DNA of 19,799 nt from Brevundimonas sp. (GCA_031119155.1 JAVHYH010000026.1:1-19799), one strand, 5' to 3'; positions 1 through 7,268 are shown, counted from the stretch's first letter. Translations and numbers: made by a program. Notes: generated from the sequence alone by a model not told the origin.

Positions 1-1088
1 GCCAGATGGCGGGCGATGCGCGTCGCCGCCGTCCCGCCCGGGACGCTGTAGACATTTGCCAACGGATAGCGGCCGTGGGCCAGCTGCTTGCGGATCGCGG
101 CGGAGACGGCCTCGACCTCGATCTCCGCATCGACCGTGTTGGCGTTGCGCTCGCGCAGGTTCTGGCGACGCCCGACATTGAGCACCGGCGTGCCGAAGCT
201 GGCCGCCTCGGTGATGCCCGAGCTGGAGTTGCCCAGCATCAGGTCGGCCACCGACATGGCGTCGAGGAAGTCCTCGCGCGCCAGATGGGTCAGCAGGCGG
301 ACGTCGGCATGGTCCGCGCGAGGACGCAGGGCGGCCAGGACGCCGTCGCTGCCGGCGTCCGCATTCGGCGCCAGGGCCAGCACCTGACATCCGGCTGCCA
401 GAAGCTGGTCGATCAGAATCCCGGCGTCGGCCTCGGCCCGCGCGGCCTCCTGCAGCACCGGATGATACAGCATCAGGGCGAAGGGGCGGGCAGGATCCAG
501 CCCGTACCGACCCGCCACCGTCGCGCGATCCGCCGCCGGGCGGTCGTCGAGGCCGTCCAGGCCGGGCGCGCCGATGACATGGATATGCTCCGGCGCTTCA
601 CCCATGCGGATCAGGCGCTCGCGCGCATCCTGCGTCGCGGCGAGGTGCAGGTGGGACAGCTTGGAGATGGCGTGGCGGACGGGTTCGTCCACCGTGCCGG
701 ATCGCTCGCCGCCGCAGACATGGGCGACGGGGATATTGAGATGGATCGCGGCCAAGGCTCCGGCCAGCATCTCGCCCCGGTCGCCGAGCAGCAGAACGAT
801 GTCCGGCCGGTCTTCTTCAAGGGCGCTGACGAAGGCCGGGATCATCACGCCGATCCCGCGCGCCATCGTCGCGCCGGTGGCCGGCTCCAGCGGGAAGGGG
901 ACACGCGCGGACAGCGTCAGGCCCGCCGCCTCGATCTCCCGCACCGTGTCGCCGTGGGCGGGGGACAGGTGCATGCCGGTCGCGATGACCGACAGCTCCA
1001 GCGCCTTGTGATCCCGCACGGCCTGCAAGGTGCGCCGCATCAGGCCGAAGTCGGCCCGGGTGCCGCTGATGTAGCGGACGCGCCGCAT
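1..1088 (-). CDS. neuC: UDP-N-acetylglucosamine 2-epimerase (hydrolysing), NeuC/LegG type, cut by left edge
   Basis: This is a cytoplasmic GT-B-fold hydrolysing 2-epimerase. It removes UDP from a UDP-HexNAc-type sugar while inverting C2, giving the ManNAc-like precursor for the neighbouring NeuB. The ATG at 1088 opens with RRVRYISGTRADFGL, the family N-terminus (GTRAD at 9-13). Further on are GDRGEM (102-107), HVCGGE with SGTVDE and RHAISKLSH (123-146), and GNSSSGITEA (286-295), which forms the nucleotide-binding loop. The frame is open to base 1, so 362 residues are visible and probably only a short C-terminus is missing. It starts 2 bp after the neuB stop (TGA-GC-ATG), so the two are cotranscribed. 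In a legionaminic acid pathway it would be LegG, acting on UDP-diacetamido-bacillosamine; in a sialic acid pathway it would be NeuC. Sequence alone does not settle which. Confidence 0.9.
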   Translation of the reverse strand, partial: MRRVRYISGTRADFGLMRRTLQAVRDHKALELSVIATGMHLSPAHGDTVREIEAAGLTLSARVPFPLEPATGATMARGIGVMIPAFVSALEEDRPDIVLLLGDRGEMLAGALAAIHLNIPVAHVCGGERSGTVDEPVRHAISKLSHLHLAATQDARERLIRMGEAPEHIHVIGAPGLDGLDDRPAADRATVAGRYGLDPARPFALMLYHPVLQEAARAEADAGILIDQLLAAGCQVLALAPNADAGSDGVLAALRPRADHADVRLLTHLAREDFLDAMSVADLMLGNSSSGITEAASFGTPVLNVGRRQNLRERNANTVDAEIEVEAVSAAIRKQLAHGRYPLANVYSVPGGTAATRIARHL

Positions 1089-1090
1089 GC

Positions 1091-2122
1091 TCAGGCCAGG
1101 TCCGTCCACTGCAGCGGCTGGCCTGCGGGCACCGCCGTCTTCAGGGCGCGGCCGATCACCTCGTCCAGCTGCTTGGCGGGGATGCCGCTGGCGGGACGCA
1201 GCAGCAGCACATCGGCCTCGTTGACGATCTCACCGGCGGTGAGGTCGCGGGCGGCGGTGACCGAGCGGCGCACCAGCGCGCGAACCGGAATTTCGGAGGC
1301 GGTGGGCGCCTTGACCGGAGAGCCGAGAGCGGCCTCGACGTCGCGGATCTGGCGCACCAGCGTGGCCAGTTCGACGGGGTCGAGCGAGGCGGTATGGTCG
1401 GGGCCGGACAGGGTCTTGTCCATGGTGAAATGCTTCTCGATCACTACGGCCCCCATGCCCACGGCGGCGGTCGACACGGCGACGCCGAGCGTGTGATCCG
1501 AATAGCCCACGGGCAGGCCCGTCGTCGTCGCGATGGTCTGCATCGCGCGCAGGTTCACGTCACTACAGGCAGCCGGGTAGTTGGAGGTGCAGTGCAGGAC
1601 GGTGACGAAATCCTGCATCGGGGCGGTGAAGCCCATCGCCGCGCGGGTCTCGGCGATGAAGGCGACGACCTCCTCGACTTCCTGCAGGGTGGCCATGCCG
1701 GTCGAGACGATCAGCGGCAGGTCTTGGGCGATCAGATAGCGCAAGAAGGGGAAGTTGGTGATCTCGCCCGACGGCACCTTCATCCGCTTCATGCCGAGGC
1801 GGATCAGCAGATCGACCGAACCGTGATCGAACGGCGTCGACATGAACTCGATGCCCTGTTGACGGCAGCGTTCGGCCAGTTGTTCGTGATCGGCGTCCGA
1901 CAGCTCGAGCGGGCGCACCATGTCACGCTGGGAGCCCTCGCCCGTTTCGCGCTGCTGGTACTCGGCCTTGCCGGCCGTCGGCCCGATGACGAGATCGGTC
2001 GAGAAGGTCTGGAATTTCACGGCGTCGGCGCCGGCCGCCGCGGCCGCATCGATCATGTCGAGCGCCCGTGCGAGGTCGCCGTTATGATTGACGCCCGCTT
2101 CGGCGATGATGAAGACGCTCAA
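1091..2122 (-). CDS. neuB: N-acetylneuraminate/legionaminate synthase (NeuB/LegI)
   Basis: This enzyme condenses phosphoenolpyruvate with a ManNAc-type sugar to form a nine-carbon nonulosonic acid. The 343 residues match the usual NeuB length. An N-terminal TIM barrel starts IIAEAGVNHNGD (5-16), followed by AVKFQTF (34-40) and KVPSGEITN (115-123). The metal-binding histidines are H210 (GYSDHTLG) and H231 (EKHFT). A C-terminal SAF/antifreeze-like domain (about 283-343) carries R309 in LLLRPASGI, the arginine expected to bind the substrate N-acyl group. The start is TTG at 2122: an AGGGG ribosome-binding site lies 8 nt upstream and the protein begins at the normal family N-terminus. With LegG next to it and LegF in the same locus it is best read as legionaminate synthase (LegI). 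Sialic or another di-N-acyl nonulosonate cannot be excluded. Confidence 0.93.
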   Translation of the reverse strand: MSVFIIAEAGVNHNGDLARALDMIDAAAAAGADAVKFQTFSTDLVIGPTAGKAEYQQRETGEGSQRDMVRPLELSDADHEQLAERCRQQGIEFMSTPFDHGSVDLLIRLGMKRMKVPSGEITNFPFLRYLIAQDLPLIVSTGMATLQEVEEVVAFIAETRAAMGFTAPMQDFVTVLHCTSNYPAACSDVNLRAMQTIATTTGLPVGYSDHTLGVAVSTAAVGMGAVVIEKHFTMDKTLSGPDHTASLDPVELATLVRQIRDVEAALGSPVKAPTASEIPVRALVRRSVTAARDLTAGEIVNEADVLLLRPASGIPAKQLDEVIGRALKTAVPAGQPLQWTDLA

Positions 2123-2130
2123 TCGACGAA

Positions 2131-2135
2131 CCCCT
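2131..2135 (-). promoter_or_regulatory. Ribosome-binding site supporting the TTG start of neuB
   Basis: The minus-strand sequence AGGGG ends 8 nt before the TTG at 2122. No in-frame ATG or GTG fits the NeuB N-terminus, so this site decides the start. Confidence 0.6.
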
Positions 2136-2141
2136 GTCGTC

Positions 2142-2160
2142 CGGCGCCGGGAGTGCGCCG
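2142..2160 (-). other. Hairpin in the neuB leader
   Basis: CGGCGC (2142-2147) pairs perfectly with GCGCCG (2155-2160) across a 7-nt loop, in the 84-bp gap between the epimerase stop and the neuB start. It lies a few bases upstream of the neuB ribosome-binding site. No T tract follows, so it is not a classic terminator; it could be an mRNA leader structure. In this GC-rich DNA a 6-bp stem may also be chance. I see no convincing promoter in the rest of the gap. Confidence 0.3.
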
Positions 2161-2206
2161 ATCCATGGCAGGTGAACTAGCCTATCCCGCCCGGACTCGG
2201 AAGGCT

Positions 2207-3118
2207 TCAGGGGCGCCATCCCAGGGTGTCGCGGGTGTGGGTGACGTCGATTTCGAGGTCGCCCAGCAGTTGCGAGCGCATGGTCTTCCTGCCCACGAGC
2301 GACAGGGCCAGTCCCAGAAGCGCCGGCGGCGCCGGCAACAGTCGCGCCTTCCGCCCCATCGCCGCCGCCATGTCGAGCAGCAGCTGCCGGGTGGAGACCG
2401 GAGCGCCGTCGCTGACGAGGAAGGTCTGCCCGGCCGCCGCCTGATGATCGAGGCAGATGGAGATCAGGGCCGCGAGCCGGTCACGGGACACCAGATCGCG
2501 GCGGTTGCCCGTCACCAGACCGAACGGCAGGGGCAGCCCGCGCTCGATCCATCGCGCCAGTGTTCCCAGATTGCCCTTGGCGTCCGGACCGGTGATCAGC
2601 GGCGGACGGATGATCACCACCTCAAGGTCATGGGCCCGGGCGATTTCGGCTAGACCCAGTTCGGCCTCATGCTTCGACACCGCATAGGGCGAATGGGGCT
2701 GTGGCCGGTCCGCGGCCGTGAAGGGGACGCCATGGGTTTCGCCGCCGTTCACGCCGATCGTCGAGATGAAGATCAGCCGACGGATCCCGGCGGCGGCGGC
2801 CTGCCGGGCGAGGGTCAGGGCGCCTTCGGTGTTGGCGCGGCGGAAGGTCGCGAGCGGGTCCTGCGCGGTCTCCCGAAGCACGTGGGCGCGGGCTGCGCAG
2901 TGGACGACGACATCGACCTGATCGAGCGCCTTCGACCAGTCGGTTTCAGGGCCGAGGTCGCCGACGGGTGCGACCTCCACGCCCGCGGGCCAGCCGCCCG
3001 GATCCTGACGCACGGCGGCGCGAACGGGACGGCCCTGCTGCGCCAGCAGCCTGACGACCTCGCCGCCCAGATAGCCCGTGGCCCCGGTGACCAGAACCCG
3101 TCCGTCACGATGCGTCAT
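2207..3118 (-). CDS. NAD-dependent epimerase/dehydratase (WbpV/WbpK-like nucleotide-sugar 4-reductase or 4-epimerase)
   Basis: This is an extended SDR of 303 residues acting on a nucleotide sugar. It has the Rossmann motif TGATGYLGG (11-19), CAARAHV (74-80), the active-site segment FISTIGVNG (117-125) and the catalytic pair Y145/K149 (YAVSKHE). The ISTIGVNGE-type segment and overall layout resemble enzymes that reduce the 4-keto group of UDP-4-keto-6-deoxy-HexNAc to give QuiNAc or FucNAc. UDP-Glc(NAc) 4-epimerases are close relatives and cannot be ruled out. The ATG at 3118 has a GGAGAGG ribosome-binding site ending 3 nt upstream. It is divergently transcribed from the acetyltransferase at 3199, so a promoter in the 80-bp gap should drive it, probably together with neuB and neuC downstream. 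Reductases of this group often sit beside an initiating sugar-phosphate transferase; none is visible here. Confidence 0.8.
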   Translation of the reverse strand: MTHRDGRVLVTGATGYLGGEVVRLLAQQGRPVRAAVRQDPGGWPAGVEVAPVGDLGPETDWSKALDQVDVVVHCAARAHVLRETAQDPLATFRRANTEGALTLARQAAAAGIRRLIFISTIGVNGGETHGVPFTAADRPQPHSPYAVSKHEAELGLAEIARAHDLEVVIIRPPLITGPDAKGNLGTLARWIERGLPLPFGLVTGNRRDLVSRDRLAALISICLDHQAAAGQTFLVSDGAPVSTRQLLLDMAAAMGRKARLLPAPPALLGLALSLVGRKTMRSQLLGDLEIDVTHTRDTLGWRP

Positions 3119-3198
3119 CCGCCTCTCCGTGGTTGGACCGAAGCCCTGATCGCCGTCAGCCTATTGGCCGGAGCCGTCGCCCCGTGCAACTGTCAGGC
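3119..3198. promoter_or_regulatory. Divergent intergenic region between epimerase (-) and acetyltransferase (+)
   Basis: Eighty bases separate two divergent starts, so promoters for both directions are expected here. On the plus strand TTGGAC (3133-3138) resembles a -35 element but has no -10 at a suitable distance. On the minus strand TTGCAC followed 17 nt later by CAATAG is weak. I infer the promoter role from gene orientation, not from a motif. Confidence 0.4.
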
Positions 3199-3819
3199 AT
3201 GAAGATCGCGATCTATGGGCCCGGCGGTTTCGGCCGCGAACTGGTGCAGGCGGCGCACGACGCCGTCGCGGCGAGCGGCGGGCAGGTGGTGTTCGTATCC
3301 GACAATCCCGAGGAGGTCGGCCAGACCGTCTGTGGCCTGCCGGTCATCGGCGCCGAGGCGCTGGACTGTCCGGCGGTCATCGCGATCGGCGATGCCGCGA
3401 TCCGGCGCAGGATCGCGGATCGGATCACCGCGGGATCCCTGTCTGCCACGACCCATCGGCGCGGCCCCGACGTCGTGGTCGGTGAAGGCGCCGTCTTCTG
3501 CGACTTCACCATCGTCACCGCCTCGGCGCGGATCGGGCGGCATTTCCACTGCAACATCTATTCGTATGTCGCCCACGACTGCGTGATCGGCGACTTCGTC
3601 ACCTTCGCGCCGAAGGTCGCCTGCAACGGCAACGTCCATATCGAGGATGACGTCTATGTCGGCACGGGGGCCGTGCTGCGTCAGGGCACGCCGGGCAAGC
3701 CGCTGCGCATCGGCAAGGGCGCCGTGATCGGTATGGGCGCGGTGGTGACGAAGGATGTCCCGCCGGGCGCCACCGTCATCGGCAATCCGGCCCGCCCGAT
3801 GGAGCCCCGGGTCGCCTGA
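3199..3819 (+). CDS. NeuD/PglD-family sugar N-/O-acetyltransferase, LegH candidate
   Basis: This is the only plus-strand gene in the window. Its 206 residues show the two-part NeuD/PglD layout. An N-terminal Rossmann-like UDP-sugar-binding half opens MKIAIYGPGGFGREL, and the C-terminal left-handed beta-helix contains many hexapeptide turns. H126 in YVAHDCVIGD matches the catalytic histidine of PglD, and the protein ends in the family-typical VTKDVPPGATVIGNPARP (169-186). Members transfer acetyl from acetyl-CoA to a UDP-4-amino-sugar (PglD, LegH) or to sialic acid hydroxyls (NeuD). Near neuB and neuC, a LegH role before the LegG step is plausible. The start at ATG 3199 is chosen because the upstream extension to a TTG at 3133 looks nothing like the family. 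The ribosome-binding site (AGG) is weak. It converges with the methyltransferase gene, with 4 bp between the stop codons. Confidence 0.83.
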   Translation: MKIAIYGPGGFGRELVQAAHDAVAASGGQVVFVSDNPEEVGQTVCGLPVIGAEALDCPAVIAIGDAAIRRRIADRITAGSLSATTHRRGPDVVVGEGAVFCDFTIVTASARIGRHFHCNIYSYVAHDCVIGDFVTFAPKVACNGNVHIEDDVYVGTGAVLRQGTPGKPLRIGKGAVIGMGAVVTKDVPPGATVIGNPARPMEPRVA

Positions 3820-3839
3820 GGCCTCAGGAGGCCTTCAGG
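3815..3839. terminator. Palindrome/hairpin at the convergent gene junction, possible bidirectional terminator
   Basis: CCTGAGGCCTCAGG (3815-3828) is a perfect 14-bp palindrome covering both stop codons. An alternative fold pairs 3815-3824 with 3829-3839 as a 10-bp stem with one bulged T and a 4-nt loop. The convergent position suits a bidirectional terminator, but neither strand carries a run of T after it. A second site with the same CCTGA-N4-TCAGG arms occurs at 4652. Confidence 0.4.
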
Positions 3840-4609
3840 TAGCTGTCGATCTGCTGCTGGCTGAAATAGCCCTTGTCCCGCCGCAGCGGGGAATCGAACG
3901 GAACGAAGACCAGATCGACCTGAGCCAGGGCGTTGTCGAGCGCGCGGTAGTGGCCTTCCAGCGTTTCGTAGCAGGCGAAGCCGAGTTCGTTCATGCGGAT
4001 GACGATCTCGTTGAACTCGGGCGCGCCGTGGCGGAACTGATGGAACGAGCACTCGACGATGATCACGTCGATCTGGTCCAGAATGCCGGAGGCGCCTTCC
4101 AGCACCATCAGTTCGGCGCCCTGGGTGTCGACCTTCAGCAGGCACGGGCGGGCGATCGGCTGTTCGATGATGCTGTCCAGACGCCGCATCGGCACCTCGA
4201 CGGTCTCGCCGTCCAGCCGCGCGCCTTCCCACTGGTCGAAGGCGGAGGAGCCCGAGATGTCGCTGTGGACATTGAAGCGCAGGACTCCGTCCTCGGCGCC
4301 GGCGGCGACGTTGAAGGTTTTGGCGCCGAGCGTGCGGGCGTATTCGGCCAGGATCGGGGCGCAGGCGGGGACGGGCTCAACCAGATAGAGCTGGGCGCCT
4401 TTGGTCGAGTTGTAGAGGCCGGGCGTGCCGTGGGCGACGCCGACGTCGATCACCGTCCTGAAGGTATGTCCCAGCTTGCCGAGGTGGGCGACGAAGCCGT
4501 CGAAGTCGCGGTTGGGCGTGCTGGCGGGAACCAGTTTCAGCGAGGCGACGCCCAGCACGCCGTTGATCAACGGCAGGATGCGCGTGCGCACATATTCTTT
4601 GAATCGCAT
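3824..4609 (-). CDS. FkbM-family methyltransferase
   Basis: This is a SAM-dependent methyltransferase of 261 residues. It has motif I TVIDVGVAHGTPG (52-64), an acidic residue after beta-strand 2 (LVEPVP, 76-81), and the hallmark FkbM segment LLKVDTQGAELMVLEGA (157-173). FkbM-type enzymes O-methylate natural products and glycans, so here it probably methylates a sugar hydroxyl of the repeat unit. The start is ATG 4609. It follows the Wzy-like gene after an 83-bp gap that holds a perfect palindrome and could carry its own promoter; otherwise it ends the dioxygenase-polymerase-methyltransferase unit. No membrane segment is evident, so it should act in the cytoplasm before export. The acceptor sugar cannot be read from the sequence. 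Confidence 0.85.
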   Translation of the reverse strand: MRFKEYVRTRILPLINGVLGVASLKLVPASTPNRDFDGFVAHLGKLGHTFRTVIDVGVAHGTPGLYNSTKGAQLYLVEPVPACAPILAEYARTLGAKTFNVAAGAEDGVLRFNVHSDISGSSAFDQWEGARLDGETVEVPMRRLDSIIEQPIARPCLLKVDTQGAELMVLEGASGILDQIDVIIVECSFHQFRHGAPEFNEIVIRMNELGFACYETLEGHYRALDNALAQVDLVFVPFDSPLRRDKGYFSQQQIDSYLKAS

Positions 4610-4651
4610 GATGTTCTGAGTGTCCCGGAAACCTGAGCGGACCTTAGCAAT

Positions 4652-4665
4652 CCTGAACGTTCAGG
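4652..4665. promoter_or_regulatory. 14-bp perfect palindrome upstream of the FkbM gene
   Basis: CCTGAACGTTCAGG lies 42 bp upstream of the methyltransferase ATG and 27 bp downstream of the polymerase stop. It has the same CCTGA-N4-TCAGG arms as the palindrome at 3815. On the minus strand it is followed by TTGCTAAGGTC, loosely like the GCTANAWC -10 of Caulobacter promoters, so it could be an operator overlapping a promoter. No T tract follows, which argues against a simple terminator. Confidence 0.3.
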
Positions 4666-4692
4666 GCAGCCCTTGGACCGGCGAAAATCGCC

Positions 4693-6021
4693 TCATACCC
4701 AACGCCGGGTCCAGCGCCGGGGCGCCGATTGCGGCGCACCGACCCGGACGCGGACCGTGACGAGGGCTAGGATCAGCCAGAGATGGATCAGCAGGCCGTT
4801 CGAGAAGCCGATCGGCGTGCCGATGATGCTGAACAGGATGCCCATGACGATGAAGGGCACGGCCATGAGCCAGCGGGGGTCGCGCCCCCTCTTGACCAGG
4901 GCGTAGACCTTTCCGGCCAGCCAGCCCCAGATGAAGCAGGGGATCAGGCCGAGGAATTTGAGATCGACATAGAGGGTGCCGAAGGCCGAGGGCAGGAAGC
5001 CGTAGACATTGACCGCGCCGAGGTGGGCGTAGCCGTTGGCGACGAACTCGCCGTTCAGACGACGCATCAGGGCGCCGATCAGGTCGATGCCGTAGACGCC
5101 GAACTGCATCGGGCCGTCGTAGCTGGTGAACAGGGTGTTCGACATCACCAGACCCTGGAGCAGATACCAGAAGCTGACGAAGGTCAGATAGGCGCCCTCG
5201 GGGCCGAGCAACTCGAACAGGATGTTCGATCCCGGCCCGTTGAAGTTCACGCCCCAAGACTGGCCGGCGATGCCGAACATGGCGTCCACGCCGCCTGAAA
5301 TCTCGGCCCGGGTCAGGAAGACCTGCATGAAATAGAGGAACATGACGCCGCCCAGCGCACCCATCGCCGCCTTGCCGGCGGGCCCCAGCTTGAACAGCGG
5401 ACGACGGCGGCGAACGGTCTGGCCGGGGATCTTCGGGAACAGCTGTTTCCGCAGGTTGAAGGCATAGATCATCACGACCAGCGCATAGAGCAGAGGCGAG
5501 CGCCCGCCCATCGACAGCGCCGCCATCACGATGGGCAGAAGGCCGTAGAGCCCCAGCTTCCACAGCACCGGGCGCGGCCGGTAGGCGATCTCCCGGACCA
5601 GATAGATGAAGCCGGCGGGATAGGTGAGGAAGCTCAGCTGGAACCAGATCGAGCTCTGGGACTCGCCGCCGCTCATCAGGGCGCCGGCCGTCTCCGACCG
5701 CGCGCGATAGGCTTCGGCGAGGTTGAGGATGTTGCGATCGGCGGTGTCCATGAAGGCCGCGCCGACGGCGATGAGGGCGGCGACGATGAGCAGCCGGTCC
5801 GTGAGCTGGAAGTCCAGGGTCAGGTCCGTCCGGCGCGGCTGCTGCACCTGCGGCCGCCCCGCGATGAAGGCGCCCAGGCAGAAGACCCCGATGAACAGGA
5901 ACAGGATGAGATAGCCGTAGATGCTCATCACCCGGTTCTCGAGCTGGAACGGCAGGATGAAGAAGGCCGCCACGCAGGTGACCCAGACCATCAGCATCAG
6001 AATGGCGGGATGGAATCTCAA
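4693..6021 (-). CDS. Wzy-like O-antigen/oligosaccharide repeat-unit polymerase
   Basis: This 442-residue integral membrane protein has about ten or more hydrophobic segments, for example residues 5-25, 33-54, 76-92, 180-200 and 240-258. The arrangement is that of repeat-unit polymerases, which join lipid-linked oligosaccharide units in the periplasm. MGGRSPLLYALVVM (about 188-201) and the region GFLPSAFGTLYVDLKFLGLIP (about 361-381) resemble conserved patches of the oligosaccharide repeat-unit polymerase family. Wzy proteins diverge strongly, so the call rests on topology, these patches and the linked flippase gene. The start is TTG 6021: a GGAGG ribosome-binding site lies 7 nt upstream, and the nearby ATG at 6026 is out of frame and stops after two codons. 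The next in-frame ATG (5997) would remove part of the first membrane segment. It follows the dioxygenase gene by 46 bp. Confidence 0.75.
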   Translation of the reverse strand: MRFHPAILMLMVWVTCVAAFFILPFQLENRVMSIYGYLILFLFIGVFCLGAFIAGRPQVQQPRRTDLTLDFQLTDRLLIVAALIAVGAAFMDTADRNILNLAEAYRARSETAGALMSGGESQSSIWFQLSFLTYPAGFIYLVREIAYRPRPVLWKLGLYGLLPIVMAALSMGGRSPLLYALVVMIYAFNLRKQLFPKIPGQTVRRRRPLFKLGPAGKAAMGALGGVMFLYFMQVFLTRAEISGGVDAMFGIAGQSWGVNFNGPGSNILFELLGPEGAYLTFVSFWYLLQGLVMSNTLFTSYDGPMQFGVYGIDLIGALMRRLNGEFVANGYAHLGAVNVYGFLPSAFGTLYVDLKFLGLIPCFIWGWLAGKVYALVKRGRDPRWLMAVPFIVMGILFSIIGTPIGFSNGLLIHLWLILALVTVRVRVGAPQSAPRRWTRRWV

Positions 6022-6028
6022 CGCATGG

Positions 6029-6033
6029 CCTCC
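6029..6033 (-). promoter_or_regulatory. Ribosome-binding site supporting the TTG start of the Wzy-like gene
   Basis: GGAGG on the minus strand ends 7 nt before the TTG at 6021. Its strength and spacing make TTG the best start, although an ATG overlaps the spacer out of frame. Confidence 0.6.
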
Positions 6034-6067
6034 GCGTGCGGGGCTGCGGGCGTCAGGTCGGGGACCG

Positions 6068-7168
6068 TCATCCGATCACGCAGGTGATGACGCGACGTTC
6101 GCCCTCGACGACCATGCCGCCGCGGTGAATGCCCTTGGTGTCGAACAGGACGATCGATCCCTTCGCCGCCTGGATGGCCCAGAGACCGGCATTGATGTCG
6201 GCGCTGATCGCCGCGTCCGGGGTCAGGTCGTTGCCGAAGGCCCCCTTCTGGCGCAGGCGGGCGGGCAGGGCGGCGAACAGGCGACGGGCCTGCGGATCGG
6301 TGGCGCCCAGTCCGTTGCTGTCGTTGGCCTCGCAGATCAGGTCGTCCAGTTTCGAAATCCGCATGCGGTTCGAACCCAGCACATAGCTGAACGGGCCGTT
6401 CCGTTCGCCGACGTCGCTCAGATAGATGATCGCCTTCAGGTCGCCGCCGGAGGCGTCACGGTGGCAGTAGGCGGTGGCGGGCAACTGGTCGGCGTTGATG
6501 TCCGGGAAGATGTCGCGCCAGAAGCTGTCGGACACGTCGTTGATCTGGGGGTTCACGTCGATCAGCCGCGCGGGCCGACCGAGGTAGGCGTCGGAGGCGG
6601 CCATGACGCCGGACTCTTTCAGCAGGCTCTCGATCTGCGAAAACAGCTCACCCTCGGCGACCCGACTGGCCTGACCGCGCGATTCCTCGAATTTGCGCTG
6701 GCCGTTCGACTTGCCGCGGCGGGCGGCCAGGGCGTCGAACTGGGTTCGGGAGACCTGCTCCAGCGCCTCGACCTGCTGAGCAGGGACGTTCAGCACCATG
6801 ACGCCGTGCTGGTCCAGTCGCGCGCCCGCGGCGGCCACGCCCGCCCGGGCGTGACGCTTGCGCATCGCGCCGGCGGTCATGTTCCGCAGGGCGGCTCCGG
6901 CGAAGCGCAGGCGACCGGCCGCCGAGCGATCGGCGCGGACATCGAACGGGATCATCTCGTAACGGATCGCCCGCTTCAGCAGCAGCTTGGCCATGCCGGC
7001 GGTGAAGATCGCGCCGGCCTTGAGGCGGGTCGACAGATCAACCCCGGACGCCAGTTCGCGGTAAGCCTCGTGCTGCCTGTAGTCGATCATGTCCGCCCGC
7101 CAGTCCACGTCGGGCATGGGGCGCAGCTCGGGACCGGGGTCCAGGATCACATAGCCGGGCGAGGTCAT
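6068..7168 (-). CDS. PhyH (phytanoyl-CoA dioxygenase)-like Fe(II)/2-oxoglutarate oxygenase
   Basis: This 366-residue protein resembles the PhyH superfamily in its C-terminal half. The iron-binding facial triad is visible: H236-R-D238 (in AYCHRDASGG), followed by AIIYLSDVGERNGPFSYVLGS, typical of the fold, and H348 in FDTKGIHRGG. R358 or R359 (EGERR) should bind 2-oxoglutarate. Such enzymes hydroxylate or otherwise oxidise an unactivated carbon, and several modify sugars or lipids. The N-terminal about 110 residues are basic and without a recognisable domain. The start is ATG 7168; an upstream TTG at 7249 would add 27 residues with no family character and would overlap a hairpin. It is the first gene after a 121-bp regulatory gap, followed by the Wzy-like gene. 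A role in oxidising a sugar of the repeat unit is inferred from context only. Confidence 0.75.
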   Translation of the reverse strand: MTSPGYVILDPGPELRPMPDVDWRADMIDYRQHEAYRELASGVDLSTRLKAGAIFTAGMAKLLLKRAIRYEMIPFDVRADRSAAGRLRFAGAALRNMTAGAMRKRHARAGVAAAGARLDQHGVMVLNVPAQQVEALEQVSRTQFDALAARRGKSNGQRKFEESRGQASRVAEGELFSQIESLLKESGVMAASDAYLGRPARLIDVNPQINDVSDSFWRDIFPDINADQLPATAYCHRDASGGDLKAIIYLSDVGERNGPFSYVLGSNRMRISKLDDLICEANDSNGLGATDPQARRLFAALPARLRQKGAFGNDLTPDAAISADINAGLWAIQAAKGSIVLFDTKGIHRGGMVVEGERRVITCVIG

Positions 7169-7170
7169 CT

Positions 7171-7182
7171 GACAGGCCTGTC
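7171..7182. promoter_or_regulatory. Perfect 12-bp palindrome just before the dioxygenase start
   Basis: GACAGGCCTGTC ends 2 bp before the ATG at 7168 and contains the only ribosome-binding-like bases for that gene (ACAGG). It could be a protein-binding site or an mRNA structure that hides the start. It may also be chance. Confidence 0.3.
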
Positions 7183-7206
7183 TCTCTAGCTGAGCGGGGC
7201 CGCTCG

Positions 7207-7228
7207 GCGCTTCGGGAAGACGAAGCGC
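7207..7228. promoter_or_regulatory. 8-bp perfect hairpin in the dioxygenase leader
   Basis: GCGCTTCG (7207-7214) and CGAAGCGC (7221-7228) form a perfect stem with a 6-nt loop, in the noncoding gap between the capsule-type glycosyltransferase stop and the dioxygenase start. No T tract follows on the minus strand. It might end most transcripts of the upstream operon with the help of Rho, or act as a leader structure. Confidence 0.4.
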
Positions 7229-7240
7229 ACAGACCCGTGT

Positions 7241-7268
7241 CCTATCCAAGCCGGTCAGGTCTGGTCAA
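7241..7268 (-). promoter_or_regulatory. Candidate promoter for dioxygenase-wzy-methyltransferase unit
   Basis: On the minus strand TTGACC (7263-7268) matches five of six bases of the -35 consensus. It is followed after 16 nt by GATAGG (7241-7246), a partial -10. This would start RNA near 7234 and give a leader of about 65 nt holding the hairpin at 7207 and the palindrome at 7171. It sits in the widest gap of the cluster. The -10 match is weak. Confidence 0.35.

Noticed and set aside
6..1496. Plus-strand frame of 496 codons at the left edge
   Set aside because: The minus strand here encodes NeuC with conserved motifs throughout; the plus-strand translation has no recognisable pattern.
3815..4665. 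Palindromes as Rho-independent terminators
   Set aside because: Neither stem is followed by a T-rich tract on either strand, so I kept them only as possible hairpins or operators.
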